Assembly (NCBI GenBank): GCA_036654795.1
Contig: JAVVRI010000005.1
Span: 1-40,280 of the forward strand
From: JAVVRI01 sp036654795
GTDB lineage: Bacteria > Bacteroidota > Bacteroidia > Bacteroidales > Tannerellaceae
Direction: 5' to 3'
DNA: 40,280 bases
The first letter of the stretch is position 1; each line of letters opens with the position of its first letter. Positions 1 to 8,515 of the stretch are shown one piece after another. The notes beneath the pieces were generated by a model. The model had not been told where the DNA came from, made no database searches, and saw nothing but the letters and a program-made list of their open reading frames with translations. The position numbers and the translations under genes were made by a program.

Positions 1-57
1 TTTTTGCCATCCTTTAGGTTACTTCCGAAACTTGAGTACAATAATTGAATCTGTCTC
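1..57. other. Short flank downstream of the ABC ATPase gene
   Basis: No gene is seen in these bases. They are the 3' flank of the minus-strand ATPase gene, and the next gene lies outside the window. No clear terminator hairpin is visible, so transcription could continue leftwards into a gene that cannot be seen here. Confidence 0.5.
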
Positions 58-738
58 TTAGATAAACTCGCTGACGGAAGAAACAATGCTACCGTCGAAC
101 AGGTTGACCACACGATGGGCAAAGCCGGCATCGTGTTTGCTATGTGTAACCATGACGATAGTCGTACCCTCCTTATTGAGCTCGGTAAGGAGCTGCATTA
201 CTTCGGCACCATTCTTGCTATCCAGGTTACCGGTCGGCTCATCCGCCAAGATGATCTTCGGGTTCGAAACGACGGCACGGGCGATGGCTACACGCTGCTG
301 CTGACCTCCGGAAAGTTGCTGGGGGAAATGGGCAGCGCGATGGCTAATGTTCATGCGCTTCAAGATTTCGGTCACCATACGTTTCCGCTCAGCCGTTTTA
401 ACCTTTAGATACATGAGAGGGAGTTCAACGTTTTCGTAGACGTTCAACTCGTCAATCAGATTGAAACTCTGAAAGACGAAGCCGATGTTGCCTTTGCGTA
501 CTTGGGTGCGTTCCTTCTCCTTCAAGTGGCCAACCTCCTTTTCGCTGAGGTAATAGTTACCCTCGGAAGGATTGTCCAGCAGACCGAGAATGTTCAACAG
601 CGTGGACTTTCCACAGCCAGAGGGTCCCATGATGGCTACAAACTCACCGTCTTTTACTTCTAAAGAGACCTTGTTTAATGCGATTGTTTCCACCTCTTCT
701 GTGCGGAAAAACTTACTTAATCCTTCAATCTTGATCAT
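58..738 (-). CDS. ABC transporter ATP-binding protein, LolD/MacB type
   Basis: This 226-residue protein is a complete stand-alone nucleotide-binding subunit of the LolD/MacB/FtsE group, which powers FtsX-like permeases from the cytoplasm. Walker A is GPSGCGKST at residues 38-46, the Q-loop glutamine is at about 90, the signature LSGGQQQR is at 142-149, Walker B with the catalytic Glu is ILADEPTGNLD at 163-173, and the H-loop His is at about 199. All catalytic residues are present. It is the last gene seen in a minus-strand series of permeases and lies 38 bp after permease 1. It is the only ATPase in the window, so it probably serves all four permeases (inference). The precise substrate cannot be read from the sequence. 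Confidence 0.95.
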   Translation of the reverse strand: MIKIEGLSKFFRTEEVETIALNKVSLEVKDGEFVAIMGPSGCGKSTLLNILGLLDNPSEGNYYLSEKEVGHLKEKERTQVRKGNIGFVFQSFNLIDELNVYENVELPLMYLKVKTAERKRMVTEILKRMNISHRAAHFPQQLSGGQQQRVAIARAVVSNPKIILADEPTGNLDSKNGAEVMQLLTELNKEGTTIVMVTHSKHDAGFAHRVVNLFDGSIVSSVSEFI

Positions 739-776
739 AATTCATTTGTATTTATTGTGTAAAACATATTGATATA

Positions 777-3137
777 TTATTCGTTTTTGATACTGTCTGC
801 CGGGTTGGCATTAGCCGCCCGCCAGCTCTGGAAAGTAACGGTGCCCAGCGTGATACCCGCCACCACCACAAAGGCGAGGCAGAAGACCCAGACGGACATC
901 GGCACCTTGTAGGCAAAGTTCTCGAGCCACACCTTCACGCCATACCACGCCACCGGTGCCGCCAGCACGAAGCAGACCGCGATGATCCGGAAATAGGATT
1001 TGTTGAACATCGCGAGCACCTCCGCCACCGTTGCACCGTGGATCTTCCGGATGCCGATCTCCTTGCGGCGATACTGCGTCTCGAACACCACGAGCCCGAA
1101 CACACCGACCAACGATAGCAGAATGGCTATGAGGCTGAAGGCCGTCACCAGCGTACGCAGGCTCTCCTCCTTTTGATAGAGTTGATTGAAGATGTCGTCG
1201 TGGAACTCGATGTCGAAGGGATAGTTCGGGTCGATATCTGCCAGCGTCCGTCGGATATGGTTCACCGCCCCCTGCAGATCCGTTCCCGCCTTGAGGCGGA
1301 TATAGGATACGGGCAATGAATAGGTCGTGTCGGAGACAACAAAGGCCATGTTGTAGATGTTTTGTCGGAGTGACGTCAGCTGTATATCGCCAACAGCGCC
1401 AATCACAGAGATACGCCTTTCTGTACCATCGAACCGATCGCCCACCTTCATGTTCGTAGCAGACTGCATCTCGCGATTGATGATGAAGTTCATATCACTA
1501 AAGTCCGATGCGTCAGAAGGGGTGAAGCCACGCCCGTCCGTCAGTGGTATCCCCATCGTCTCGAGGAAGTTCCAGGAGACAACAAGCATGAAGTAATGGA
1601 AGGTTTCCCCTTTAAACGCTCCACCGTTCGTGGAATAACCATCCTGCGCGCCCAGCTTTTGCATGGCAAAGGCGACATTCTCGATACCCGGATATTGCTT
1701 CAAGCGGCTGGCATAGGCCTCACCGTGCTTGGAAGCCATATCGCCGTTTAGCTCCACGATGGCAATCTGATCCTTGTCGAAACCCAACGCGTAGCTACGC
1801 ATGTAGCCGTTCTGCATCCACACGAAGGTAGCCCCTATGATCAACAGGATAGAGACCACAAACTGAATCCCGATCAGCACCGTGCGCAACCGGCGCCCCG
1901 AAGCAGAAAGTCCGAAACTCCCCTTCAGCACCAGTGCGGGCGGGAAGGAGGTGATGTACATCGCCGGATAAGCACCTGCCAATGCCCCGACGATCAGTGC
2001 CACTCCGCCGCTTAGCGCCAAAATGCCCACGTTCGGCAAGAGGCTCACATCCGCCTCCAGAAATCCCAAATGGGCATCCCCATACGCCCAGACCAGAAAC
2101 AGACTGCCCACCCAAGCCGCCAGGCAGATCAGCATCGCCTCCACCAGCAACGAGAGCCGCAGCATCCGATCGGAGCTGCCAAGCACCTTTTGGATATTAA
2201 TACTTTTGATGCGCAACGGCGTCAGTGCCGTGCTGAAATTGGTAAAGTTGATGCCGGCCACCAGCAGAATGAGCACCCCAATGCAAAGAAGCAGATAGGT
2301 GGATTCGCGATTTCCGCTTCGAAAGAGCGTGCCGTCCTGGCTCTCGTTCAGGTAGTAGATGTCGGTAAGGGGAGTCAACATAAGCTTCGCATCCGTACTG
2401 CCGATGTTCTTGAAGTCGAAGTTGCGGTTAAAGTTGTCCACCACGTCCTGAGCCGCCGCGGCATCGTCCAGCAAAACATAGCAGATGTAATTGCTGGCAC
2501 GAAAGTTCGTCAAAGCAAAGTCAGGATCCATCGCTGTATAGATCACGTTCCTCAGCTGTGTGTTTTCGGGAAAGTCGCGATAGACAGCACCTACTGTGAA
2601 GTCCGCCCGCTCCTTCGACCAAATCATCTCCTCGGCATGCAGCGACTTGCCCACCGCGGACTGGTCGCCAAAGAGCTTGCGCGCCAGACTTTCGGGGATG
2701 ATCACCTTCTCCGGTTCCTTCAGGCAGGCGGCGTTTCCCTCAAGAATGGGGAAGCCGAAGGTCTGCACAAGCGCTGGATGGCAGGTCTGCACCGTCTCGC
2801 GAAAGCCCTGCTTCTCTCCATTCTCCGTCACCGTGAAATAGATGGGCGAGATGTATGGATTGATCAGGCTGCCCGCCTCGATGTGGGGCGACGACTGAAG
2901 CACCGCTTCCACAAAGGCACGCGGCAGGATGACAGAGAATGTACCCGTCGTCGTCAGTTGAACGCGAAACACACGATCGGCCGTCGGATGACAGCGATCG
3001 AACTGCGCCTCATATCGGATCTGAATCAAAATAACACTAAAGACAGCAAACGCCACCGCCAGTCCGGCAACATTCAGCACCGCCGCCATCTTGAACCGAC
3101 GAACCATACTTAAGAAATTTCGTACAATCGTTTTCAT
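777..3137 (-). CDS. FtsX/MacB-like ABC transporter permease (permease 1)
   Basis: This 786-residue inner-membrane protein has two FtsX-like halves. Likely membrane segments are at about 17-40, 280-299, 328-352, 370-395, 417-440, 663-684, 716-735 and 747-770. MacB-type periplasmic domains fill about 45-275 and 445-655. The motif RRKEIGIRKIHGA at 690-702 is the cytoplasmic coupling segment usual for FtsX permeases, and the tail ends in an ANANPxDSIKNE-like sequence. It resembles permease 2 closely at the N terminus (MKTIxRNFLSxxRRFK). It has its own upstream control region at 3187-3308, with a sigma-54-like promoter, and is followed by the ATPase gene. The role is inferred as coupling ATP hydrolysis to periplasmic movement in a tripartite export or envelope-stress system; the substrate is unknown. 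Confidence 0.92.
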   Translation of the reverse strand: MKTIVRNFLSMVRRFKMAAVLNVAGLAVAFAVFSVILIQIRYEAQFDRCHPTADRVFRVQLTTTGTFSVILPRAFVEAVLQSSPHIEAGSLINPYISPIYFTVTENGEKQGFRETVQTCHPALVQTFGFPILEGNAACLKEPEKVIIPESLARKLFGDQSAVGKSLHAEEMIWSKERADFTVGAVYRDFPENTQLRNVIYTAMDPDFALTNFRASNYICYVLLDDAAAAQDVVDNFNRNFDFKNIGSTDAKLMLTPLTDIYYLNESQDGTLFRSGNRESTYLLLCIGVLILLVAGINFTNFSTALTPLRIKSINIQKVLGSSDRMLRLSLLVEAMLICLAAWVGSLFLVWAYGDAHLGFLEADVSLLPNVGILALSGGVALIVGALAGAYPAMYITSFPPALVLKGSFGLSASGRRLRTVLIGIQFVVSILLIIGATFVWMQNGYMRSYALGFDKDQIAIVELNGDMASKHGEAYASRLKQYPGIENVAFAMQKLGAQDGYSTNGGAFKGETFHYFMLVVSWNFLETMGIPLTDGRGFTPSDASDFSDMNFIINREMQSATNMKVGDRFDGTERRISVIGAVGDIQLTSLRQNIYNMAFVVSDTTYSLPVSYIRLKAGTDLQGAVNHIRRTLADIDPNYPFDIEFHDDIFNQLYQKEESLRTLVTAFSLIAILLSLVGVFGLVVFETQYRRKEIGIRKIHGATVAEVLAMFNKSYFRIIAVCFVLAAPVAWYGVKVWLENFAYKVPMSVWVFCLAFVVVAGITLGTVTFQSWRAANANPADSIKNE

Positions 3138-3186
3138 GTTTCCACCTGAGATTTATGTTATTATTCGTTTCTCATGCCTTATACAA

Positions 3187-3202
3187 TTCAAATATCGTGC
3201 CA
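3187..3202 (-). promoter_or_regulatory. Sigma-54-like -24/-12 promoter of permease 1 and ATPase
   Basis: On the minus strand this reads TGGCACG-ATAT-TTGAA. The -24 half is a perfect match to the sigma-54 consensus and the spacing to the -12 half is correct, but the -12 GC is GA. The predicted start of transcription is near 3175, about 38 bp before the ATG. The surrounding sequence (CTTTGGCACGmTATTTG) recurs at the tolC promoter, 13542-13557. Confidence 0.7.
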
Positions 3203-3244
3203 AAGTAGTTAACATACAACATAACAAGCAACTAACGTTTTAGC

Positions 3245-3308
3245 CCAAATCGAAAAGTGTCCAATAATTGGACACCACTGTCCAATTATTGGACACTTTT
3301 CGATTTGG
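3245..3308. promoter_or_regulatory. Family A nested palindrome, enhancer-like (copy A1)
   Basis: A perfect inverted repeat has 30-bp arms (3245-3274 and 3279-3308) around a CCAC loop. Each arm contains a 17-bp palindrome, TGTCCAATnATTGGACA, at 3258-3274 and 3279-3295, so the units are 21 bp apart. The near unit begins 56 bp from the -24 element, which is where an upstream activating sequence for a sigma-54 activator is expected. The same pair occurs at 13613-13650. The cognate regulator is not in the window. Confidence 0.75.
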
Positions 3309-3425
3309 ATGAATCCATATTGCGTTTTTCAAGTATGAAATAGAGAGTCGTCTATTTTCGATGGATGATATGTAAAAAGAAATAACAGGCAAATCACTCA
3401 TATTTTGCACACCTATGCTTCGATA

Positions 3426-5795
3426 CTACTCGCTCTTTATATTCTTTACCGGGTTCTCGTTAGCCACGTGCCAGTTCTGGAAAGTGACGGTCAGCAGGGT
3501 GATGAGGGCGACAAGAGCAAAGGCAACCACAAATACCCAAGCATACATCGGCGTGCGATAGGCAAAGTTTTCCAGCCATTTATCCACGGAAAAGTAGGCC
3601 ATCGGTGCGCCCAGCACAAAACAGAGAGCGAGGATGATCAGGTAGGTGCGGTTGAACATGAGGAGGATCTCCCCAGTCGTAGCCCCCATCACCTTGCGCA
3701 AGCTGATCTCCTTCCGGCGATATTCACTCTCGAACACCACCAAGCCAAAGACACCGACAATCGAAATGAAGATAGCCACCAGACTGAACAACGTGATGAG
3801 CGAAGTAATCTTCAACTCTTTTTCATACGTCTGCTGCAACACGGCATCGTAGAAGCGGACATCAAAAGGAAATTCGGAATCGAACTTAGCAAGCGAAGTC
3901 CGCACATGCTCCAGCGCTGCCCGCATATCGCTGCCCGCCTTCACCCGCACATAAGCTTGGTTAAAATAAACTTCGCCCCCACCCCAACGCTGTTTGCCCC
4001 AGACGAAAAAGGCCATCGGCGATACTTCCGTACGGAAAGAGGCGAACTTCACGTCCGGCATAAAACCAACAATCTCATCATCGCCAATCTTATCATTCAG
4101 CTGCAGATCGTAAGTGGCACGTGCCTTCTCGTTAAAGATGTACACGCCGTGCTCCTTCTGATCGTCCTCAGGACGGAAACCACGACCGGACTTAACCTCG
4201 ACCCCCATGACCTTGAGGAAGGAAGGGGATACGGGGATACATTGATAGGTAATCTCTTTATCTTTATAGTCGCGCCCCCACCCCATATAGCTGTCACTGC
4301 TGGCCAGCAACATTTCAGAATAGGTCACGTCCGATATACCCGGAAACGTCCTCAACTGGTTGCTAAAAGCTTCGCGGCTCTTGTTGATCGTATAATTAAT
4401 GCTCGTTACGATGACTTGATCTTTCTCGTAGCCCAACGGCGCATGCTGCATATAATAGTTTTGCAGATACATAAAGAGGGCACCGATGATCAGGGCAAAC
4501 GAGGCAACAAACTGAATACTGATCAGCACATTCCGCAGCTTCCGCCCTTTGGGAGAGAGCCCGAAACTCCCCTTCAGCACCAATGCCGGCGGAAAGGACG
4601 TACTATAGAAAGCCGGATAAAGCCCCGCCACCAAACCAACAACGACAGCCAACAACGCCGTAGCACCGACAATTAACGGCTGTACGGCAAACGACAGATC
4701 AGCATCCACCAAAGCTGCTATGGGGGTATGGCGAACCGCAAGAAGCAAGCCCAATGAAATCAGATAGGCCACCAGCGACACAACAACCGCCTCTACCAGC
4801 AAACAGCCACGCAACACACTGTCCGAACTGCCCAACACCTTTTGCGTATTGATGCTTTTGACACGCATCGGAGTGATGGCTGTACTAAAGTTAGTAAAGT
4901 TAATGCCCGCAATGATCAGGATGATAAACGCAATGGCCAGCAGCACAGTCAATGTCTGTTGGCTGGCTTTTGGCATATTGTCATAGTTTACGTTTGCAAG
5001 GAAATGCAAATCCTTCAACGACGTCATCCGTAAATGATTATTCTTGTCCCAACTATAATTATCAGTAAACGTACTTTCCGTCGTCAGCTCCTTTTCGAAG
5101 TTCGCCAGCAGATCAGCGTATTCTGCCTGACCATCCGTGCGAACAAAGAAGAAGTAGTTCCAATTTCCCCAATTATCATAGTTTTCCTTCTCAGACATCG
5201 CTGCGTAAATGATATTAGACAGTGAGGAGTTTCGTGAAAAGTCTTTATAGACAGCACCTACCGTTTTGGGGGATGTTGATTGATTGACCGAATGCAATTG
5301 CTTGCCTACGGCGGACTCGCCAGCAAACAACTTATGCGCCAAGCTTTCTGGTATCAACAAACTGTTCGGAGAATTCAGCACCTGCTCATTACCTTCTACC
5401 AGATCGAAATGGAATACCTGCATCATGCCGGAGGAAACAAATTTAGTAGATTCCATATAGTTCACCTTCTCACCAGCACGATCTATATTGAAAAACCAAT
5501 CAGTGCTCCACGACGACATGATGACCCCAGCCTTGATATGTGGAGACGACGCCGTAAAGTTCCGAGCCAATGGGCGACAAATAATCGCCTGCGAACTACC
5601 CTCTCCATTAATCAAATCCACACGAGCAATCGTCTCCGCGTCTCGATGGCAGGAGTCGAAGTTACGATCATAATCCACTTGCATCAGAATCATCATAAAC
5701 GCGGCAAAGGCAATGCTCAGCCCTAATACATTCAACAGTGTGGCCGTCTTGAAGCGACGCAGCACGCTGAGGAAGTTTCTCCAAATTGTTTTCAT
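3426..5795 (-). CDS. FtsX/MacB-like ABC transporter permease (permease 2)
   Basis: This is a 789-residue permease. I place the start at the ATG giving MKTIWRNFLSVLRRFK, which aligns with permease 1; a longer reading frame needs a TTG start. There is one N-terminal membrane segment after the RRFK sequence, then a MacB-type periplasmic domain, a central cluster of membrane segments around GINFTNFSTAITPMRVKS, a second periplasmic domain, and a C-terminal three-segment FtsX domain preceded by RRKEISLRKVMGAT. Permeases 1 and 2 look like products of a duplication. It is separated by about 290 bp from permease 1 and about 335 bp from permease 3, with its own family B array upstream, so it is probably a separate transcription unit. 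Its substrate is unknown. Confidence 0.92.
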   Translation of the reverse strand: MKTIWRNFLSVLRRFKTATLLNVLGLSIAFAAFMMILMQVDYDRNFDSCHRDAETIARVDLINGEGSSQAIICRPLARNFTASSPHIKAGVIMSSWSTDWFFNIDRAGEKVNYMESTKFVSSGMMQVFHFDLVEGNEQVLNSPNSLLIPESLAHKLFAGESAVGKQLHSVNQSTSPKTVGAVYKDFSRNSSLSNIIYAAMSEKENYDNWGNWNYFFFVRTDGQAEYADLLANFEKELTTESTFTDNYSWDKNNHLRMTSLKDLHFLANVNYDNMPKASQQTLTVLLAIAFIILIIAGINFTNFSTAITPMRVKSINTQKVLGSSDSVLRGCLLVEAVVVSLVAYLISLGLLLAVRHTPIAALVDADLSFAVQPLIVGATALLAVVVGLVAGLYPAFYSTSFPPALVLKGSFGLSPKGRKLRNVLISIQFVASFALIIGALFMYLQNYYMQHAPLGYEKDQVIVTSINYTINKSREAFSNQLRTFPGISDVTYSEMLLASSDSYMGWGRDYKDKEITYQCIPVSPSFLKVMGVEVKSGRGFRPEDDQKEHGVYIFNEKARATYDLQLNDKIGDDEIVGFMPDVKFASFRTEVSPMAFFVWGKQRWGGGEVYFNQAYVRVKAGSDMRAALEHVRTSLAKFDSEFPFDVRFYDAVLQQTYEKELKITSLITLFSLVAIFISIVGVFGLVVFESEYRRKEISLRKVMGATTGEILLMFNRTYLIILALCFVLGAPMAYFSVDKWLENFAYRTPMYAWVFVVAFALVALITLLTVTFQNWHVANENPVKNIKSE

Positions 5796-5889
5796 GTCTA
5801 TTGTTCTATTATCCGTTATCAATTTTCGTTATTCTATCTTTCGCTTGTTTAACCCTTGTATTACATTCGTCCGAACTATTCATACTTTC

Positions 5890-6026
5890 TATGCCTCCAT
5901 TTAGTTCAAAGCAGTACGCTAATTATGCTTTTGGGCTGGCTGGTAATCTATTTTGAGCCTGCTCAAAATAGATTACTAGCAGGGTCAAAATCAATTTTGA
6001 GCAGGCTCAAAAGTATAAAAGCATAT
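5890..6026 (-). repeat. Family B four-palindrome array and conserved flank (copy B1)
   Basis: Four 18-bp units lie at 5929-5946, 5951-5968, 5973-5990 and 5995-6012, exactly 22 bp apart. The best units are TTTTGAGCCTGCTCAAAA and its complement; the first and third are degenerate. Read on the minus strand, the whole 137 bp aligns without gaps to 34485-34621 with about 21 mismatches by eye. The block lies upstream of permease 2, with its promoter-side end 94 bp before the ATG. The conserved flank includes AGGCATA 34 bp from the array, a possible weak -24-like element. No coding potential is evident. Confidence 0.75.
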
Positions 6027-6130
6027 CAGTAAAAAAGCAAAACGTCCGATATTTTTCATTAATATACTGCATGTTAGAGCTAATACAAAGAGATTAAAAC
6101 CTTCATCTCGGTATGCCTCTGTTTAAACTG

Positions 6131-8494
6131 CTATTCACTCTTCAAGCAATTCACCGGATTCTCGTTTGCTGCGCGCCAGCAGTTCAGACCCGCCACAAAC
6201 AGGATGACAAGCAGCACCAGCAGGCCACAACCCACGAAGATATACCACGACAGGGCGACCTTCTCCGAAAACTGATCCTGCCACTTGGAGGCAACAACGT
6301 AGGCAATAGCACCTCCGGCCAGCAAAGCACAGACGGCGAGGCGGACGATGTCTTTCAGGAAGAGGGCGAGTATCTCCTTTAGCGTGGCTCCGTTCACCTT
6401 GCGGATGGCAAGTTCGGAGCGGCGGCGGTTGATCTCATCGTTCACATAACCGATCAAGCCGATCAGCGAAATCAGCAGTGTGACCAGACCGCCAATCAGA
6501 ACAGCGTCCCTGAAGTTGCGCGAATCGCTGTAAAGGTTCGTCATCTCCGTCTTGTAGGCTAACAACGTGATGTCCTTGTCGGGCAGCAATCGTTTGATCA
6601 CGGCCTGCGCCTGGCGCATAGCCTCCGGCGTAAGTGCTTGAAACTTCACCATCAGATATAAATTCCATTTCTTCCCGTAGAACATCACACTGGGTCGCTC
6701 ATCCCAATCGCTGATAGAGCCCAGGCGGAAATCCTCATAGACACCACAGATGGTAAAGGCTTTATTGTCCTGACTATGTTCCGTAACAAGCAGACTTTTG
6801 CCTACAACTCCGTCTTTCCAATCAACATAGCGTGCTATTTTAGCCAGAAAGCTACGGCTCACCATGACTTCGTCTGAAGTGGTTACCTGCTCCGTAAACG
6901 AACGTCCTTCAATGACGGGTATATTCATCATATCCAGATAGCCGTCGCCCACACTATAGAGATCGGCAATGTTGAATAGTTCGCGGTCGTCGCCCGGCAA
7001 ATAGATATTATTACCGGAATGGCCGTTGAAGGGCAGGTCGGAAGCTGGAGTAACCCTTTCCACCTCCGGCAGGCGCATCAGTTCGTCCGACAGCTTTGCA
7101 CGCGCTGTAGAGTCTACACCCGCCAGACTGCAATAGGCCAACCGCTCGTACGAATAGCCCGGATCATCGTTCACCATATAGGTATATTGCTTGCCGATAA
7201 TGACCAGCAGCGTCACCAGAAATCCGGCAAAGATGAACTGGAAGAACAGCAAGACGAGCTTCCAGACACGGCGGTTCTCTCTATATTTACGGAAGGCGGA
7301 GGCTACGGGAATACGTGTAAACAGATAGCCGGGGATCAAACCTGTGGCAAAAAACACCAGCAGACAAACGCCCAACAACAGCACGCTACCCTTCGAGAGC
7401 AACAAGGAGCTGAGCGAAACATCCAGCAGGCTCTCCACCGTTTCGCGAAACACGAAGATCAGAAAAACGGACAACGCAAGAGAGAGAAGCAGATGTACCA
7501 ACGTCTCGGACAAGATCATGCCGTGGATGTTTCTGCTTGAAGCGCCATAACATTTATGAACGGCCACCTCTCTACTACGATTCACGATGGAGGAGATAAC
7601 CACCAATATATAATTCATGACCGCCGTAAAGATCAACGTAAAGGCAAGCAGGGAGAGCAAAAGCATCATGCGCTTCACCTCCGGAGTGCCGTCGTGCAGT
7701 TCGGTCAATGCGTGCAGACTGTAGGTCAGATCCACGCCCGAGTCCTTAATCTCCGGCTGATTCTTCTCCTGCATCCGCAGGATACCGGGCTTGATGCTTT
7801 CGGGCGTTGCCCCGGGCATTAGCTTGACATAGCCACTGTAGCGGTCGTTTCCAAGCCAGTTCATAGATCCGTCGAACATAAATTTACCGATAGACGGCAT
7901 CGACACCAGCACGTCATAGTCCAAGTGCGAATTATCGGGCACCTCCTCAAACACACCGCCAATCGTTAACATACGATCCGGATAGCTATCTATTTCGAGG
8001 GTTTTGCCCACCACATTGCCACCAATCCTATCTGCCATCTTTTTCGACACCATCACGTACATCGGACGAGACAGCACCTCTTTCACATTCCCTATCAGCA
8101 CCCTGCGCGGGAACAGATCGAAAAGGCAACTGTCCGCCAACACGAAGGTGGCAACATACTTCTTCTTCGTATCCAACATCGTGAATGTTTCATCATCGCC
8201 AATACTCGTAAAGCGGGTAGCCGCTTCCACCTCCGGTATCTCGGCTTTCATGCCGGGAGTAATGGCTCCACTAACCCTTTGCCACTCCTTTAGCTCACCA
8301 TCCCGCAGAATGACGGATTGCACCTGATAGATGCGGTCTCCGTCCGGAAAGAAGTCGTCATACGACTGCTCGAAGTATACCTTCGCAATCAACACCAGTC
8401 CCACCGCCAGTCCGACACCGAGCGACACAATCTTTATCTCATTATGTCTACCCTTCTTAAAGACGGAGCGAAGGGCTATCAGTAAGTTTCTCAT
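6131..8494 (-). CDS. FtsX/MacB-like ABC transporter permease (permease 3)
   Basis: This 787-residue permease belongs to a second subfamily shared with permease 4: N terminus MRNLLIALRSVFKKGRHNEIK, then a membrane segment, and a periplasmic domain beginning YFEQSYDDFFPDGDRIYQVQ. A central group of membrane segments, a second periplasmic domain and a C-terminal FtsX domain with RRRSELAIRKVNGAT follow. It ends with an ANENPVNCLKSE-like tail. It lies 21 bp after permease 4 and is probably the last gene of the tolC-adaptor-permease transcript. No strong terminator was seen between its stop and the family B array. The specific cargo cannot be deduced. Confidence 0.92.
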   Translation of the reverse strand: MRNLLIALRSVFKKGRHNEIKIVSLGVGLAVGLVLIAKVYFEQSYDDFFPDGDRIYQVQSVILRDGELKEWQRVSGAITPGMKAEIPEVEAATRFTSIGDDETFTMLDTKKKYVATFVLADSCLFDLFPRRVLIGNVKEVLSRPMYVMVSKKMADRIGGNVVGKTLEIDSYPDRMLTIGGVFEEVPDNSHLDYDVLVSMPSIGKFMFDGSMNWLGNDRYSGYVKLMPGATPESIKPGILRMQEKNQPEIKDSGVDLTYSLHALTELHDGTPEVKRMMLLLSLLAFTLIFTAVMNYILVVISSIVNRSREVAVHKCYGASSRNIHGMILSETLVHLLLSLALSVFLIFVFRETVESLLDVSLSSLLLSKGSVLLLGVCLLVFFATGLIPGYLFTRIPVASAFRKYRENRRVWKLVLLFFQFIFAGFLVTLLVIIGKQYTYMVNDDPGYSYERLAYCSLAGVDSTARAKLSDELMRLPEVERVTPASDLPFNGHSGNNIYLPGDDRELFNIADLYSVGDGYLDMMNIPVIEGRSFTEQVTTSDEVMVSRSFLAKIARYVDWKDGVVGKSLLVTEHSQDNKAFTICGVYEDFRLGSISDWDERPSVMFYGKKWNLYLMVKFQALTPEAMRQAQAVIKRLLPDKDITLLAYKTEMTNLYSDSRNFRDAVLIGGLVTLLISLIGLIGYVNDEINRRRSELAIRKVNGATLKEILALFLKDIVRLAVCALLAGGAIAYVVASKWQDQFSEKVALSWYIFVGCGLLVLLVILFVAGLNCWRAANENPVNCLKSE

Positions 8495-8515
8495 AGATAT
8501 TTTGTTTTATTTATA

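Noticed and set aside
2070..3113. Long plus-strand open frame of 347 codons opposite permease 1
   Set aside because: It is antisense to a well-supported permease, its translation has no recognisable domain and is rich in His/Arg/Gln as expected of a reverse-frame shadow.
3405..4676. Plus-strand open frame of 423 codons opposite permease 2
   Set aside because: It mirrors the permease coding frame, lacks a family-like sequence and has no promoter of its own; a shadow frame.
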